Source of the DNA: NORP240 sp038134485
GTDB lineage: Bacteria; Pseudomonadota; Gammaproteobacteria; Pseudomonadales; Pseudohongiellaceae
Direction of reading: 5' to 3'
NCBI GenBank assembly: GCA_038134485.1
Contig: JAYPVG010000023.1
Coordinates: 1-49,828, forward strand
Length of the DNA stretch: 49,828 nt
The notes under the pieces are model-generated. The model saw only the letters and a list, made by a program, of their open reading frames with translations, searched no databases and was not told the origin of the DNA. Of the stretch, positions 26,147-35,285 are shown piece by piece; the first letter of the stretch is position 1, and every line of letters starts with the position of its first letter. A program made the position numbers and the translations under genes.

Positions 26147-27307
26147 ATGATTCTCACGGAATTCGACCATAACGAATTTCTTCGTACATATTGGCAACGT
26201 GAACCGCTTTTGATCAAGCATAACGGTGAAGCGTTCGTCGACCCAATTGATGCAGACGAACTTGCCGGATTGGCCTGCGAGCATTCCATCGAGTCGCGTA
26301 TCGTTACTCACATTCCGGATAACGATTGGCAGGTAAGGCATGGCCCATTTAATGCCGCTGTCTTTGAAAAACTAGGAGAGCATAACTGGACCTTGCTGGT
26401 TCAGGCAGTTGATCTGGCTGACCCCGACGTAGCAGATCTGAAAAACTATTTTAAGTTTCTGCCTAGCTGGCGAATTGATGATGTCATGGTGAGCTTTGCA
26501 TCTACTGGCGGCGGAGTTGGTCCGCATTATGATCAGTACGATGTGTTTCTTATCCAGGGTAAAGGATCTCGCCGCTGGCAAATTGGTGAGCGTTGTGACA
26601 GCACAACTCCTCTCCGTAACAACACAGAAATGCGACTGTTAGAAAATTTTGTCAGCCGGCGGGAAGTTGTTCTTGAACCTGGCGACATCCTGTATCTACC
26701 ACCTCGAATCGCCCACCACGGAATTGCATTACAAGATAGCCTGTGCTATTCGGTCGGATTTCGGGCCCCCTCTTTTGCCGAGTTGCTGCAAGGATTTTGC
26801 GACGAGATGACGACGACAATGAGCGAGGATCTTCGTTTCGAGGATTCCGACTCTTTTGGCCAAGTCGGAGGTGGAGCATTAGATAAATATTCGATTCAAA
26901 ACGTATTCGATAAATTGCGAAATATAACTGATCAGAGTTCTCTGTTACTGGACTTTTTTGGCAAGTCAGTAACCGAACCTCGTTATCCTGAAAGGATTCA
27001 GGCCGAAATAAATTCACCTGACACGGCCGCATTACAGGCGCTAGATCAGAACAGTGAGATATTGATGGTCTTTCACAAAAACCCGAATTCTAGATTTGCC
27101 TATCTCACGAACAAGGAAGGCCATGTGCTGTTTGTCGATGGCGAGAAATATTTATGTCAAACAGACCAAATGCCATTGCTTAAATTACTATGCAACGGTT
27201 TCTGGCCGGAGCAACCAGAATTGAAGGGGCTACTGAGAAGTGAGCGTGATTACGCGCTGATTGCAAGCCTAATCGCACAGGGATCACTTTCGATTGAGTC
27301 GAATTGA
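26147..27307 (+). CDS. roxA: Ribosomal protein L16 arginine 3-hydroxylase (RoxA/YcfD)
   Basis: This 386-residue JmjC-type Fe(II)/2-oxoglutarate oxygenase resembles E. coli YcfD, which hydroxylates an arginine of ribosomal protein L16. The metal triad is visible as HxD (His127, Asp129 in GGGVGPHYDQYDVFLIQGKG) and a distal His190 or His191 in PPRIAHHGIAL. A C-terminal winged-helix-like region follows. A short hairpin (CCCCGttCGGGG) lies between purB and this gene. pabB starts ten bases after it. Confidence 0.93.
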   Translation: MILTEFDHNEFLRTYWQREPLLIKHNGEAFVDPIDADELAGLACEHSIESRIVTHIPDNDWQVRHGPFNAAVFEKLGEHNWTLLVQAVDLADPDVADLKNYFKFLPSWRIDDVMVSFASTGGGVGPHYDQYDVFLIQGKGSRRWQIGERCDSTTPLRNNTEMRLLENFVSRREVVLEPGDILYLPPRIAHHGIALQDSLCYSVGFRAPSFAELLQGFCDEMTTTMSEDLRFEDSDSFGQVGGGALDKYSIQNVFDKLRNITDQSSLLLDFFGKSVTEPRYPERIQAEINSPDTAALQALDQNSEILMVFHKNPNSRFAYLTNKEGHVLFVDGEKYLCQTDQMPLLKLLCNGFWPEQPELKGLLRSERDYALIASLIAQGSLSIESN

Positions 27308-27317
27308 CCGGGTAACC

Positions 27318-28664
27318 ATGGGCGATCAGCGGATGATTTCGGTACTTCCCTACGTGGAAGATAGCTCTCAATTTATGGCTAGATTACTCGACCTGCCCTT
27401 TCCTATTCTGCTGGACAGTTGCAATCACAATCCGGAAGGTGGCCGATACGACATACTCTCTGCAGCGCCGATTGCCACTCTTGAGGTAGAAAATGGCAAG
27501 CTGATCAGTTCTGAGTCGTTGCCTGTCGACAGAGGTTCGGACCTGTTTCTCGCTGCAGAAGAGTTGCTGCAACGCTACAAACCAAATGACGAAATCAGCA
27601 TCCCCTCACAATTGCCTTTTGACGGCGGTTTAATGGGCTTTCTGGGATATCCAACATTAAAACCCGGAGGCTCAATAAAAATTGACCAGGCATTTCTGGG
27701 AATCTACGCCTGGGTGTTAGTAGTTGATCATTTGCAACGGGAATCCCGTTTGTTATTCCGTTCCAATTGTCCGACAGTGATCCGTCGCATGGTAGCAGAC
27801 CGACTGCGAGCAGACGTGACACAGCATGCAGAATTTAAACTCACCCAGAAATTTTCTAATAACCTGAGCAAGCGTGACTATCGCAAGTCCTTTCAGCAGG
27901 TGAACAGTTACATCGAGGCCGGCGATTGTTACCAGGTCAATTTGACCCAGCGTTTCTCTGGTCGGTTTTCGGGGCATCCTTTTTCAGCCTACAAGCGATT
28001 GAGAGCATTAACAGGCAAACCTTTTTCAGCTTTTTTGGGTTGGCACAACAAGTTCCTGTTGTGCCTCTCACCGGAACGGTTCCTGCGCGTCGAGGAACAA
28101 GAAGTAATGACACAACCGATCAAGGGCACGCGTCCTCGAAGTTGCGATCCGATAAAAGATGCTCATCTCGCCGAGGATTTGCTCAATAGTGAAAAGGAGC
28201 GAGCTGAAAATTTGATGATAGTCGATCTGCTGAGAAATGATCTCGGAACTTCCTGTGAAACTGGCTCTATCCACGTGCCAAAGCTGTTTGATCTACAGTC
28301 ATATGACAATGTTCACCACCTTGTCAGTACCGTATCTGGGAGACTGCCACTGACTACTTCGCCTCTCGAGCTATTCAGAAAATGTTACCCGGGAGGATCT
28401 GTCACCGGTGCGCCCAAACTGCGCGCAATGGAGATCATTGAAGAGATCGAAAATACAAAACGCGAGGTGTACTGCGGCAATGTGCTGTACCTTGGTTTCA
28501 ATGGCCGCATGGACAGCAACATTACGATTCGTTCACTTTACTGCCTGAATAATGAAATCTGCTGCTGGGCTGGCGGCGGCATCGTGGCGGATTCCGAGTG
28601 TGACCAGGAGTACCACGAATGTTTTGATAAAATATTAACTATTATCAATATATTACAGGGTTAA
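27318..28664 (+). CDS. pabB: Aminodeoxychorismate synthase component I
   Basis: PabB converts chorismate to 4-amino-4-deoxychorismate for folate, using ammonia from PabA. The 448 residues belong to the chorismate-binding family: the lysine motif PIKGTRPR replaces the PIAGT of anthranilate synthase and points to PabB, with LLRNDLG and GGSVTGAPKLRAMEIIEEIE downstream. The frame opens at a TTG (27294) inside roxA; the ATG at 27318 is a better start. As I recall, pabB-thrH-cysH is also the Pseudomonas order. Confidence 0.94.
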   Translation: MGDQRMISVLPYVEDSSQFMARLLDLPFPILLDSCNHNPEGGRYDILSAAPIATLEVENGKLISSESLPVDRGSDLFLAAEELLQRYKPNDEISIPSQLPFDGGLMGFLGYPTLKPGGSIKIDQAFLGIYAWVLVVDHLQRESRLLFRSNCPTVIRRMVADRLRADVTQHAEFKLTQKFSNNLSKRDYRKSFQQVNSYIEAGDCYQVNLTQRFSGRFSGHPFSAYKRLRALTGKPFSAFLGWHNKFLLCLSPERFLRVEEQEVMTQPIKGTRPRSCDPIKDAHLAEDLLNSEKERAENLMIVDLLRNDLGTSCETGSIHVPKLFDLQSYDNVHHLVSTVSGRLPLTTSPLELFRKCYPGGSVTGAPKLRAMEIIEEIENTKREVYCGNVLYLGFNGRMDSNITIRSLYCLNNEICCWAGGGIVADSECDQEYHECFDKILTIINILQG

Positions 28665-28684
28665 CCTACAATTATTTGTAGATC

Positions 28685-29305
28685 TTAGTTGATACTAATA
28701 TTGCGAAGGCTGGCATTTCGGAATTCGGCTTTGAGTTCGTCGTACTCGATAACCGAGGTAAATTGCGGGAATTCCTCGATAACATTGTCGGGAGCCTTAA
28801 AAAGAATACCAACATCAGCTTCTGCCAGCATTGTAGTGTCATTATAGGAATCGCCGGCAGCGATAACGCGGTAATTCAGATTGTGAAAAGCGATAACGGA
28901 CTGTCTCTTATGGTCTCCAAGGCGGATATTGTAATCAACAATACGGCCCTTCGAATCAGCCTCCAGTCGATGACAAAAAAGGGTCGGGTAGCCAAGCTGA
29001 GCCATCAAGGGCAACGAAAATTCGTAGAAGGTATCGGACAGAATTACCACCTGGAAGTGCCTCCGCAGCCAGTCCAGGAAATGTCTCGCTCCAGGCAATG
29101 GAGACATTGATGAGATCACCTCCTGGATATCATCGAGGCCTAGCTTATGATCATCCAAAATTTGCAAGCGCTGCCTCATTAACACTTCGTAATCCGGTAT
29201 ATCACGGGTGGTGGCGCGCAACTCATCGATACCCGTTTTCTCAGCAAATCCAATCCAAATTTCCGGTACCAGAACGCCTTCAAGATCAAGACATGCGATT
29301 TCCAA
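28685..29305 (-). CDS. thrH: Bifunctional phosphoserine phosphatase/homoserine phosphotransferase ThrH
   Basis: This 206-residue HAD-superfamily enzyme resembles Pseudomonas ThrH, which dephosphorylates phosphoserine and can phosphorylate homoserine. The nucleophile motif is DLEGVLVPEIW; the usual DxD has Glu as its third residue, typical of ThrH. Other motifs are ILSDTFYEFSLPLM and AAGDSYNDTTMLAEA. A TTG at 29305 with AGAAGG five bases upstream gives exactly the family start MEIACLDLEG, so the longer frame to 29389 is not used. It is convergent with pabB. Confidence 0.92.
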   Translation of the reverse strand: MEIACLDLEGVLVPEIWIGFAEKTGIDELRATTRDIPDYEVLMRQRLQILDDHKLGLDDIQEVISSMSPLPGARHFLDWLRRHFQVVILSDTFYEFSLPLMAQLGYPTLFCHRLEADSKGRIVDYNIRLGDHKRQSVIAFHNLNYRVIAAGDSYNDTTMLAEADVGILFKAPDNVIEEFPQFTSVIEYDELKAEFRNASLRNISIN

Positions 29306-29654
29306 ATTCACCTTCTCCACGTGACGACGCAGCAAAAGCGACAATTTAGCAGAACGATTGAACTTTACAACATTCCACTGGCTGTCCAAGTAAAATTAAA
29401 GTTTTACTACATATGGTCGGCGGCATACTAGCTTGCCCCAACATTTAGTGCTATGCAGCACAATATACTGTCTAACTCATTAATATTATTGAATTTATTC
29501 CACGTGGAACATGGTAAATGGAACAGTGTTCCACACCCCATCTTTACCTGTTGCGCCAAATCAAAGAGAATTAAAGGCCCCTTTGGGCTCGCCTGTCCGG
29601 CAATGCCGCGTGCGCGAAAGTCAGAAATGATCTGCATTCAACGGTTATAAAGCC
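29306..29654. other. thrH-cysH divergent intergenic region
   Basis: About 350 A/T-rich bases separate the divergent thrH and cysH. The notable content is a parS-like palindrome with extra half-sites at 29496-29534, listed separately. I see no RNA gene and no credible protein frame. cysH has no clear ribosome-binding site. Confidence 0.5.
29496..29534. promoter_or_regulatory. parS-like ParB binding site with a second inverted pair
   Basis: Positions 29496-29511 read TATTCCACGTGGAACA, which differs at one base from the parS form TGTTCCACGTGGAACA that I recall for Pseudomonas. Two more half-sites follow in opposite order, ATGGAACA (29518-29525) and TGTTCCAC (29527-29534), forming TGGAACA-g-TGTTCCA. 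The first and last half-sites start 31 bases apart, about three helical turns. Binding by ParB is inference. Confidence 0.65.
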
Positions 29655-30386
29655 ATGCTAAATAGTGAAAAAATTGCGCAACTCAATCATGAAACGCAAA
29701 GCATGACACCCGCGGAAGTACTCACTCGCGCATTCGACCTGATACCTGACATTGCCGTTGGATTCAGCGGCGCAGAAGACGTCCTGCTGGTAGCTCTGGC
29801 GGTGAGAATCCGCCCTGACGTGCAGGTTTTCACCCTCGACACCGGCCGACTGCATCCGCAAACCTATCGCTTCATCGATCAGGTACGCGAAAAGTTCAAT
29901 CTGAATCTGGAATTTCTTTCCCCGCACAATGAGCGGGTAGAACAGCTGGTTCGTGAGAAAGGGCTTTTCAGCTTCTACACAGATGGGCACGAGGAATGCT
30001 GCGAAGTGCGAAAAATCGCCCCTCTGCGACAAAAACTATTGAACTTGGATGGCTGGATTACCGGACAAAGAAGAGACCAGAGCCCTACCCGGGTGCTGAT
30101 TCCAATGTTCCAAGAGGATCTGGCGTTCAGGGGTAGATCGGGACCGCTGACCAAGGTGAATCCGCTTGCCAACTTATCCTTGCAAGAGGTCTGGAATCAC
30201 ATTCGGATGCTTGAATTGCCCTACAATCCGCTTCACGATCAGGGTTTCGTAAGTATAGGCTGCGAACCCTGCACCCGCGCAATTGGACCTGGACAGCATG
30301 AGCGCGAGGGTCGCTGGTGGTGGGAAGAGGCAACCATCAAGGAGTGCGGGCTTCACCGGGATAATCTAAAACGTTCAGACGAATGA
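29655..30386 (+). CDS. cysH: Assimilatory APS reductase (CysH, [4Fe-4S] type)
   Basis: This 243-residue thioredoxin-dependent reductase makes sulfite from adenylyl sulfate. The P-loop-like GFSGAEDVLL lies near residue 36. Four cysteines for an iron-sulfur cluster are present as Cys115-Cys116 and Cys203/Cys206 (GCEPCTR), which mark APS rather than PAPS reductases. The catalytic cysteine is Cys231 in KECGLH. The neighbouring cysB would be its regulator. Siroheme for the next enzyme comes from cysG. Confidence 0.94.
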   Translation: MLNSEKIAQLNHETQSMTPAEVLTRAFDLIPDIAVGFSGAEDVLLVALAVRIRPDVQVFTLDTGRLHPQTYRFIDQVREKFNLNLEFLSPHNERVEQLVREKGLFSFYTDGHEECCEVRKIAPLRQKLLNLDGWITGQRRDQSPTRVLIPMFQEDLAFRGRSGPLTKVNPLANLSLQEVWNHIRMLELPYNPLHDQGFVSIGCEPCTRAIGPGQHEREGRWWWEEATIKECGLHRDNLKRSDE

Positions 30387-30500
30387 TACAAAGGCTGTAT
30401 CCTATGTACGGAATTTATTGCCCATACTCCGCAATCATTTTATTGCATAAATTAGTTCAATTATATCTCTTATCTATTTGTATATAATATTTTTAATAAA

Positions 30501-31481
30501 TTATAACTCTGGGATATCCACAGCACCGAACAATCCTGTCAGATCACTCGCCGATCGACATCTCAAGGCCTCATTCACAACCTCGCGAGTAAGATGGGGT
30601 GCCCACATTTCTATAAAATCGTGCATAAACCCTCGCATGAATGCGTCACGACGCAATCCAATCCGCGTTACACTCGGCTCGAACAGATGACTGGCATCAA
30701 GCGCGACCAGATCCCTGTCCGCTTTTTTATCCCAGGCCATACGAGCGACAATACCGATTCCGAGGCCCAGCCGCACATAGGTTTTAATGACGTCCGCATC
30801 CGCCGCAGTGAACACCACTCGCGGTGTCAGTTTCCGCGAAGAGAACGCCTCATCAAGCTTTGAACGGCCAGTGAAACCGAATGTGTAGGTCACAATGGGG
30901 TATTCGGCAATGTTTTCATGGGTTAAAGCACCACTTCCCAGGGCTTCCAGCGGGTGACCTCTCGGCACCAGAATAGCCCTGTTCCAGCGGTAACAGGGCA
31001 TCATCACCAGATCCGTGAACGATCCGAGCGCCTCAGTGGCTATTGCAAAATCTGCGGTCCCCTCAGCCGCAAGTTTGGTGATCTGCATTGGGCTGCCCTG
31101 ATGCATATGCAGCGCCACTTCGGGATAGCGTTCAATAAATCGATTAATGACTGGTGGCAAGACGTAACGGCACTGTGTATGGGTTGTGGCGATTGCCAGA
31201 CTACCCTTATTCAAATTAGAGAATTCACTTGCGATAGCTTTTATATCATCAAGTTTTTTAACAACTTCTTTGGCAATAAGAAGTACATCTTCTCCTGCCG
31301 GGGTAACGCGGGTAAGGTGCTTTCCGCTGCGAGCGAACAATTCGACGCCGAGCTCGTCCTCCAACTGACGAATCTGCTTGCTAACCCCTGGCTGAGAGGT
31401 ATGCAACCGCTCAGCTGCCCGAGAAATATTCAGATCGTTTTGAAGTACGGCGACGGCATAACGTAGCTGCTGAAACTTCAT
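30501..31481 (-). CDS. cysB: LysR-type regulator CysB
   Basis: CysB activates sulfate assimilation genes in response to N-acetylserine. The 326 residues have an N-terminal winged HTH (about 1-60, with AERLHTSQPGVSKQIRQLE) and an effector-binding domain with TTHTQCRYVLPPVI and IVTYTFGFTGRSKLDEAF, both typical of CysB. It is convergent with cysH and divergent from a TSUP transporter across an A/T-rich region with dyads. Confidence 0.95.
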   Translation of the reverse strand: MKFQQLRYAVAVLQNDLNISRAAERLHTSQPGVSKQIRQLEDELGVELFARSGKHLTRVTPAGEDVLLIAKEVVKKLDDIKAIASEFSNLNKGSLAIATTHTQCRYVLPPVINRFIERYPEVALHMHQGSPMQITKLAAEGTADFAIATEALGSFTDLVMMPCYRWNRAILVPRGHPLEALGSGALTHENIAEYPIVTYTFGFTGRSKLDEAFSSRKLTPRVVFTAADADVIKTYVRLGLGIGIVARMAWDKKADRDLVALDASHLFEPSVTRIGLRRDAFMRGFMHDFIEMWAPHLTREVVNEALRCRSASDLTGLFGAVDIPEL

Positions 31482-31641
31482 TCTGGCTCCTGCAAACGTT
31501 TTTGTTATTCTATTTTGATATTTGAATATAAATATATATTCTTATTTAGAATATTTGAAGTGAGTTATAGTCACTGTAACCCAAGGTTAATTCGACAAGC
31601 TGTTGTCCGATGCCAAACGCGTTGTACTCGATATCTGAATC
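31482..31641. promoter_or_regulatory. cysB-TSUP divergent control region with GAATAT dyads
   Basis: The 160-base region is strongly A/T-rich. It has a perfect seven-base dyad, GAATATA/TATATTC with an AATA loop (31524-31541), plus further copies of GAATAT (31549-31554) and TATTC (31506-31510). The position between a LysR regulator and its divergent neighbour suggests a CysB operator, but I cannot match it to a fixed consensus. Confidence 0.4.
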
Positions 31642-32433
31642 ATGCAAGAGATAGCCCTCTATATCGCGGCTGGTGCAAGCGTTGGATTTGCGATAGGTCT
31701 CACTGGAGTCGGGGGCGGCTCTCTGATGACCCCGCTGTTGCTGCTGTTTGGATTTCCCGCACCGATAGCAATTGGAACCGATTTACTCTACGCCTCCTTG
31801 ACTAAAGCCAGCGGCGTTTTCTCCCATCACCGTCGCGGCAATGTCGAATGGCGCATTGCAGGCTGGCTAGCCATCGGTAGCTTGCCGATATCGATACTAC
31901 TTCACGTGCTGATGCGCCAATCGGGCTTTCTCGAGCAGGAAGGCTTTGCTGAACTGCTCACAAAAAGCCTGGGTATCATGTTAATTGTGACTGCTGCAGT
32001 ATTGCTGACGGGCGCTAGAATGCCCGGCGCAACAGTGCAACCGAGGCCGAATGTGCTTTCGGAACTCATTCGCTGCAATCAGGCCCTGAGCACTATTGCG
32101 ATGGGTATTGTGCTGGGTGTCTGCGTGACTTTGTCTTCTGTGGGCGCTGGAGCCTTTGGCGCAGCAGCGCTGCTGGTAATCTTTGCCGACACCCCGGCAA
32201 TAAAAATAATAGCGACCGACGTGGCCCACGCAGTGCCGCTCACCTTGATTGCAGGCCTGGGCTACCTGGCAGCCGGCTATGTAGATGGTCTGTTACTTGC
32301 GAGCTTACTGGCAGGGTCGGTGCCAGCTATACAATTAGGCACCCGTTTGAGCAGCAAAGTACCGGAACAGGTCTTGCGACGAATTCTCACGGTGCTTTTA
32401 TTCATTCTTGGGCTCAACTATGCCTTCTCGTGA
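31642..32433 (+). CDS. TSUP family (TauE/SafE) membrane transporter
   Basis: This 263-residue protein has seven or eight hydrophobic segments. The TauE/SafE signatures are GLTGVGGGSLMTPLLLLFG near residue 20 and LSSVGAGAFGAAAL in the second half. Family members export sulfite, sulfoacetate or other small anions, or take up sulfur compounds. The position divergent from cysB suggests a role in sulfate or sulfite movement during cysteine synthesis, as inference. It is convergent with the nucleotidase gene. Confidence 0.85.
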   Translation: MQEIALYIAAGASVGFAIGLTGVGGGSLMTPLLLLFGFPAPIAIGTDLLYASLTKASGVFSHHRRGNVEWRIAGWLAIGSLPISILLHVLMRQSGFLEQEGFAELLTKSLGIMLIVTAAVLLTGARMPGATVQPRPNVLSELIRCNQALSTIAMGIVLGVCVTLSSVGAGAFGAAALLVIFADTPAIKIIATDVAHAVPLTLIAGLGYLAAGYVDGLLLASLLAGSVPAIQLGTRLSSKVPEQVLRRILTVLLFILGLNYAFS

Positions 32434-32451
32434 AACCTTCGGCGCAAGGCC

Positions 32452-33348
32452 TTATTCGTTGGCGACGCCGTGGGGTACGTGGCCAGTCGCCACGTGGCTT
32501 CGCGCCGACTCACAGTGACCCTGCTGGTCATCGAAAAACACATCTGCGTGGAATGCACTCAGAAATTCGCCTTTATCAAGCCCCCCCAGAAACAGGGATT
32601 CATCGATACGAATATTCCAGGCCCGCAGGGTTTTAACCACACGTTCGTGAGCCGGCGCAGAACGCGCCGTGACGAGGCAGGTTCGAATGGGGGCTTCACC
32701 AGAAGGAAATTCCATCTGAATCTGTTGCAGGGCAGCCAGAAACGGCTTGAAAGGCCCACCTGTCAACGGATCGTTAGCGGCATCTTTCTCGCTGGCGGTA
32801 AAGGCCGCCAGGCCTGAGCTTTTGTAAACGCGTTCCGCCTCATCGGAAAACAGAACGGCATCCCCGTCAAATGCGATTTTAAGGATTTCTTTATCCGCGC
32901 TGCTGGTTTGGGATGGCAATATGGTGGCAGCCGCAACTCCCAGTTCCAGAGCCTGACGGACATCGGCGCCATCAGTTGATAAAAACAGGTGGCTACCGAA
33001 AGCCTCGATATACCGATAGGGACTGTCTCCTCCGCAAAAGGCTGCACGGGTAATATCAAGACCATAGTGCTGTATCGAATTAAAGACGCGCAGTCCTGTA
33101 TCCGCGCTGTTGCGCGACAGCAGGATCACTTCTACGCGCGACTTGTCCAGCAGCACATTCAGATGCAACAGTTTTTTGACCAGGGAAAAGGCATCTCCTG
33201 GCTCCAATGGTTGCTCTTCCCTCTCTATCTGATAGTTCTGATAGGCAATCAATCCATCGTCTTCGTACACGCGATGACTATCTTCCAAATTAAACAGCGC
33301 TCTTGAGGAAATAGCGATAACGAGCTTATCGATTGCTTGGGTCCGCAT
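32452..33348 (-). CDS. 5'-nucleotidase (PF06189 type)
   Basis: The 298-residue protein resembles the bacterial/cytosolic 5'-nucleotidase I family. HAD-like motifs are FDGDAVLFSDEAERVY (the DxD nucleophile), a Thr in CLVTARSAPAHERV, and a Lys with two Asp in GGLDKGEFLSAF and DVFFDDQQGH. It is probably a cytosolic nucleoside monophosphatase; the substrate is unknown. The ATG at 33348 follows the msrA stop by four bases. The longer frame to 33456 overlaps msrA and is not used. Confidence 0.85.
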   Translation of the reverse strand: MRTQAIDKLVIAISSRALFNLEDSHRVYEDDGLIAYQNYQIEREEQPLEPGDAFSLVKKLLHLNVLLDKSRVEVILLSRNSADTGLRVFNSIQHYGLDITRAAFCGGDSPYRYIEAFGSHLFLSTDGADVRQALELGVAAATILPSQTSSADKEILKIAFDGDAVLFSDEAERVYKSSGLAAFTASEKDAANDPLTGGPFKPFLAALQQIQMEFPSGEAPIRTCLVTARSAPAHERVVKTLRAWNIRIDESLFLGGLDKGEFLSAFHADVFFDDQQGHCESARSHVATGHVPHGVANE

Positions 33349-33352
33349 GGCT

Positions 33353-34009
33353 CTATATGGAGTGCTGTACCCGGGGCATACAGACACCAGTCCCCCCGAT
33401 TCCGCAGTATCCGTCAGGGTTTTTAGCCAGATACTGCTGATGATAATCCTCGGCATAATAAAAACGCTGTAGCTGGGCTATTTCAGTGGTGATATTGCCG
33501 TATCCAGCCCCGCAGAGCGCTTCTTGATAAGCCGACCGGCTTTGGGTGGCGAGGATAGTCTGCGCGTCATCGATGCAGTATATGGCAGAGCGGTACTGGG
33601 TTCCGCGGTCATTCCCCTGACGCATTCCCTGAGTCGGGTCATGGGCTTCCCAAAATGCCTGTAGCAGTTGCTGGTAATCGATCGCATCCGGATCGTAATA
33701 AACCAGGACTACCTCAGTATGACCAGTTCGGCCGCTGCAAACATCCTCATAACTTGGATTGGCAGTAATCCCGCCCGCGTACCCAACCGCAGTGCTAAAT
33801 ACCCCGGGTAATTGCCAGAATTTGCGTTCCGCCCCCCAAAAACAACCTAGCCCGAATACCGCCCGCGCAAGATGGCCGGGCACTGGAGGGACGATTGGGT
33901 TGCCGCTCACGTAGTGGTTCGGATTTACTTCTACAGGAGCGTGTCGGTCCGGCAAGGCGGACTTTCTATCTGGCAGGTTATCGGACTTGTAAAATTGACT
34001 CAGCATCAT
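33353..34009 (-). CDS. msrA: Peptide methionine sulfoxide reductase MsrA
   Basis: MsrA repairs methionine-S-sulfoxide. The 218 residues have the catalytic cysteine Cys56 in GCFWGAE and two C-terminal recycling cysteines, Cys202 and Cys210 (GYCGIGGTGVCMP). HTEVVLVYYDP and the DPTQGMRQGNDRGTQYRS block are typical. The start is a double ATG. It is divergent from argD and appears to be cotranscribed with the nucleotidase. Repair of oxidised methionine would suit the stress regulon further right, but no shared promoter was found. Confidence 0.95.
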   Translation of the reverse strand: MMLSQFYKSDNLPDRKSALPDRHAPVEVNPNHYVSGNPIVPPVPGHLARAVFGLGCFWGAERKFWQLPGVFSTAVGYAGGITANPSYEDVCSGRTGHTEVVLVYYDPDAIDYQQLLQAFWEAHDPTQGMRQGNDRGTQYRSAIYCIDDAQTILATQSRSAYQEALCGAGYGNITTEIAQLQRFYYAEDYHQQYLAKNPDGYCGIGGTGVCMPRVQHSI

Positions 34010-34093
34010 GCGTTGAATGATACACCTTTATACGGCATCATGCCGCCTCTCTAATCTCCCCTTGTAACCGGGATTACGTTACGCTGACTCATT

Positions 34094-35266
34094 ATGAATT
34101 CTGCATTAATGAAAAACTACGGCACGCCAGAACTCGAATTCGAGCGTGGCGAAGGGTCCTACCTGTACACCAGCAGCGGAGAACGCTACCTGGATTTCGC
34201 CATGGGAATAGCGGTCAATTGCCTTGGTCACTGCCATCCTGCACTGATCAGCGCTCTAACCGAGCAGGCCGGAAAACTTTGGCATACCTCGAATCTGTAC
34301 CGCATTCGACAAGCCGAACTTCTGGCAGCAAGGCTGGTAGAGCTGACTTTTGCAGACCGGGTATTTTTCTGTAATTCTGGTACTGAAGCCGTTGAAGCGG
34401 GCTTCAAAATTATGCGGCGCTATCACCATCATGCTGGTCATCCGCAACGCAAACGAATTATCTCCGTCTCGGAATCATTCCATGGACGCACGCTGGCGCC
34501 GCTGGCAGCATCCGCCAATCCACTGCATACGGAAGGCTTTCTTGCGGGTGATGCTGGCTTTGATCTGGTGCCCTTTGGCGACCTGCAGAAAATGGCCGAT
34601 GCCATAGATCAAAGCACCGCTGGCATTATTATCGAGCCCATTCAAGGTGAGGGAGGAATTCGGTCGGCACCAAGGGAGTACCTGCAAGCATTGCGTGCTC
34701 TTTGCGATGAGCGAGGCGTGCTGCTAATGTTCGACGAAGTGCAGTGTGGCGTAGCGCGTTCGGGAACTCTTTACGCTTACCAGCAAACCGGCATTACTCC
34801 GGACGTTCTTGCCTCTGCCAAAGGACTCGGCGGTGGGTTTCCCATTGGCGCCTGTCTCACCACTGAGAATGTTGCCGCACCGATGGTTGCCGGTACCCAT
34901 GGCAGCACATTTGGCGGCAATCCTCTTGCCGCCGCCGTTGCCAATGCTGTACTGGAAGAAGTTACCCGCGAGGATTTTTTGCAGCAACTAAACGAAAGCG
35001 CCGAGTATCTGCGGAAGTGCCTGGACGGTCTGGTAGCAACCTACCCCGACTTGCTTGCGAGCGTCTCCGGTGCAGGATTGATGATAGGCATCAAGTGCCA
35101 TCTGGACAGCGGAAAATTTATTGCCGATCTGACTAATCGAAAACTGCTGACGGTTAAAGCGGGAGGCAACAGTATCAGGTTATTGCCCTCTCTGAACGTA
35201 ACACGGAAAGAAGTGGACGAGGCCATTGAAATCCTGCGGGTGGCATTAGCTAGCTGGTCCGACTGA
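34094..35266 (+). CDS. argD: Acetylornithine/succinyldiaminopimelate aminotransferase
   Basis: This 390-residue class III PLP-dependent aminotransferase acts in arginine synthesis and possibly lysine synthesis. The PLP lysine is Lys243 in SAKGLGGGFPIGACL. FFCNSGTEAVEAGFK and FDEVQCGVARSGT are the other family blocks. The length is typical of ArgD, and the alternative AstC (arginine catabolism) cannot be fully excluded. No other arg genes are nearby. An exported epoxide hydrolase gene follows after 19 bases. Confidence 0.9.
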   Translation: MNSALMKNYGTPELEFERGEGSYLYTSSGERYLDFAMGIAVNCLGHCHPALISALTEQAGKLWHTSNLYRIRQAELLAARLVELTFADRVFFCNSGTEAVEAGFKIMRRYHHHAGHPQRKRIISVSESFHGRTLAPLAASANPLHTEGFLAGDAGFDLVPFGDLQKMADAIDQSTAGIIIEPIQGEGGIRSAPREYLQALRALCDERGVLLMFDEVQCGVARSGTLYAYQQTGITPDVLASAKGLGGGFPIGACLTTENVAAPMVAGTHGSTFGGNPLAAAVANAVLEEVTREDFLQQLNESAEYLRKCLDGLVATYPDLLASVSGAGLMIGIKCHLDSGKFIADLTNRKLLTVKAGGNSIRLLPSLNVTRKEVDEAIEILRVALASWSD

Positions 35267-35285
35267 AACCAAAAAGGAGCACGAT

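Noticed and set aside
27318..28664. Anthranilate synthase component I (TrpE)
   Set aside because: The PIKGT motif with Lys is characteristic of PabB, and no trp genes are nearby.
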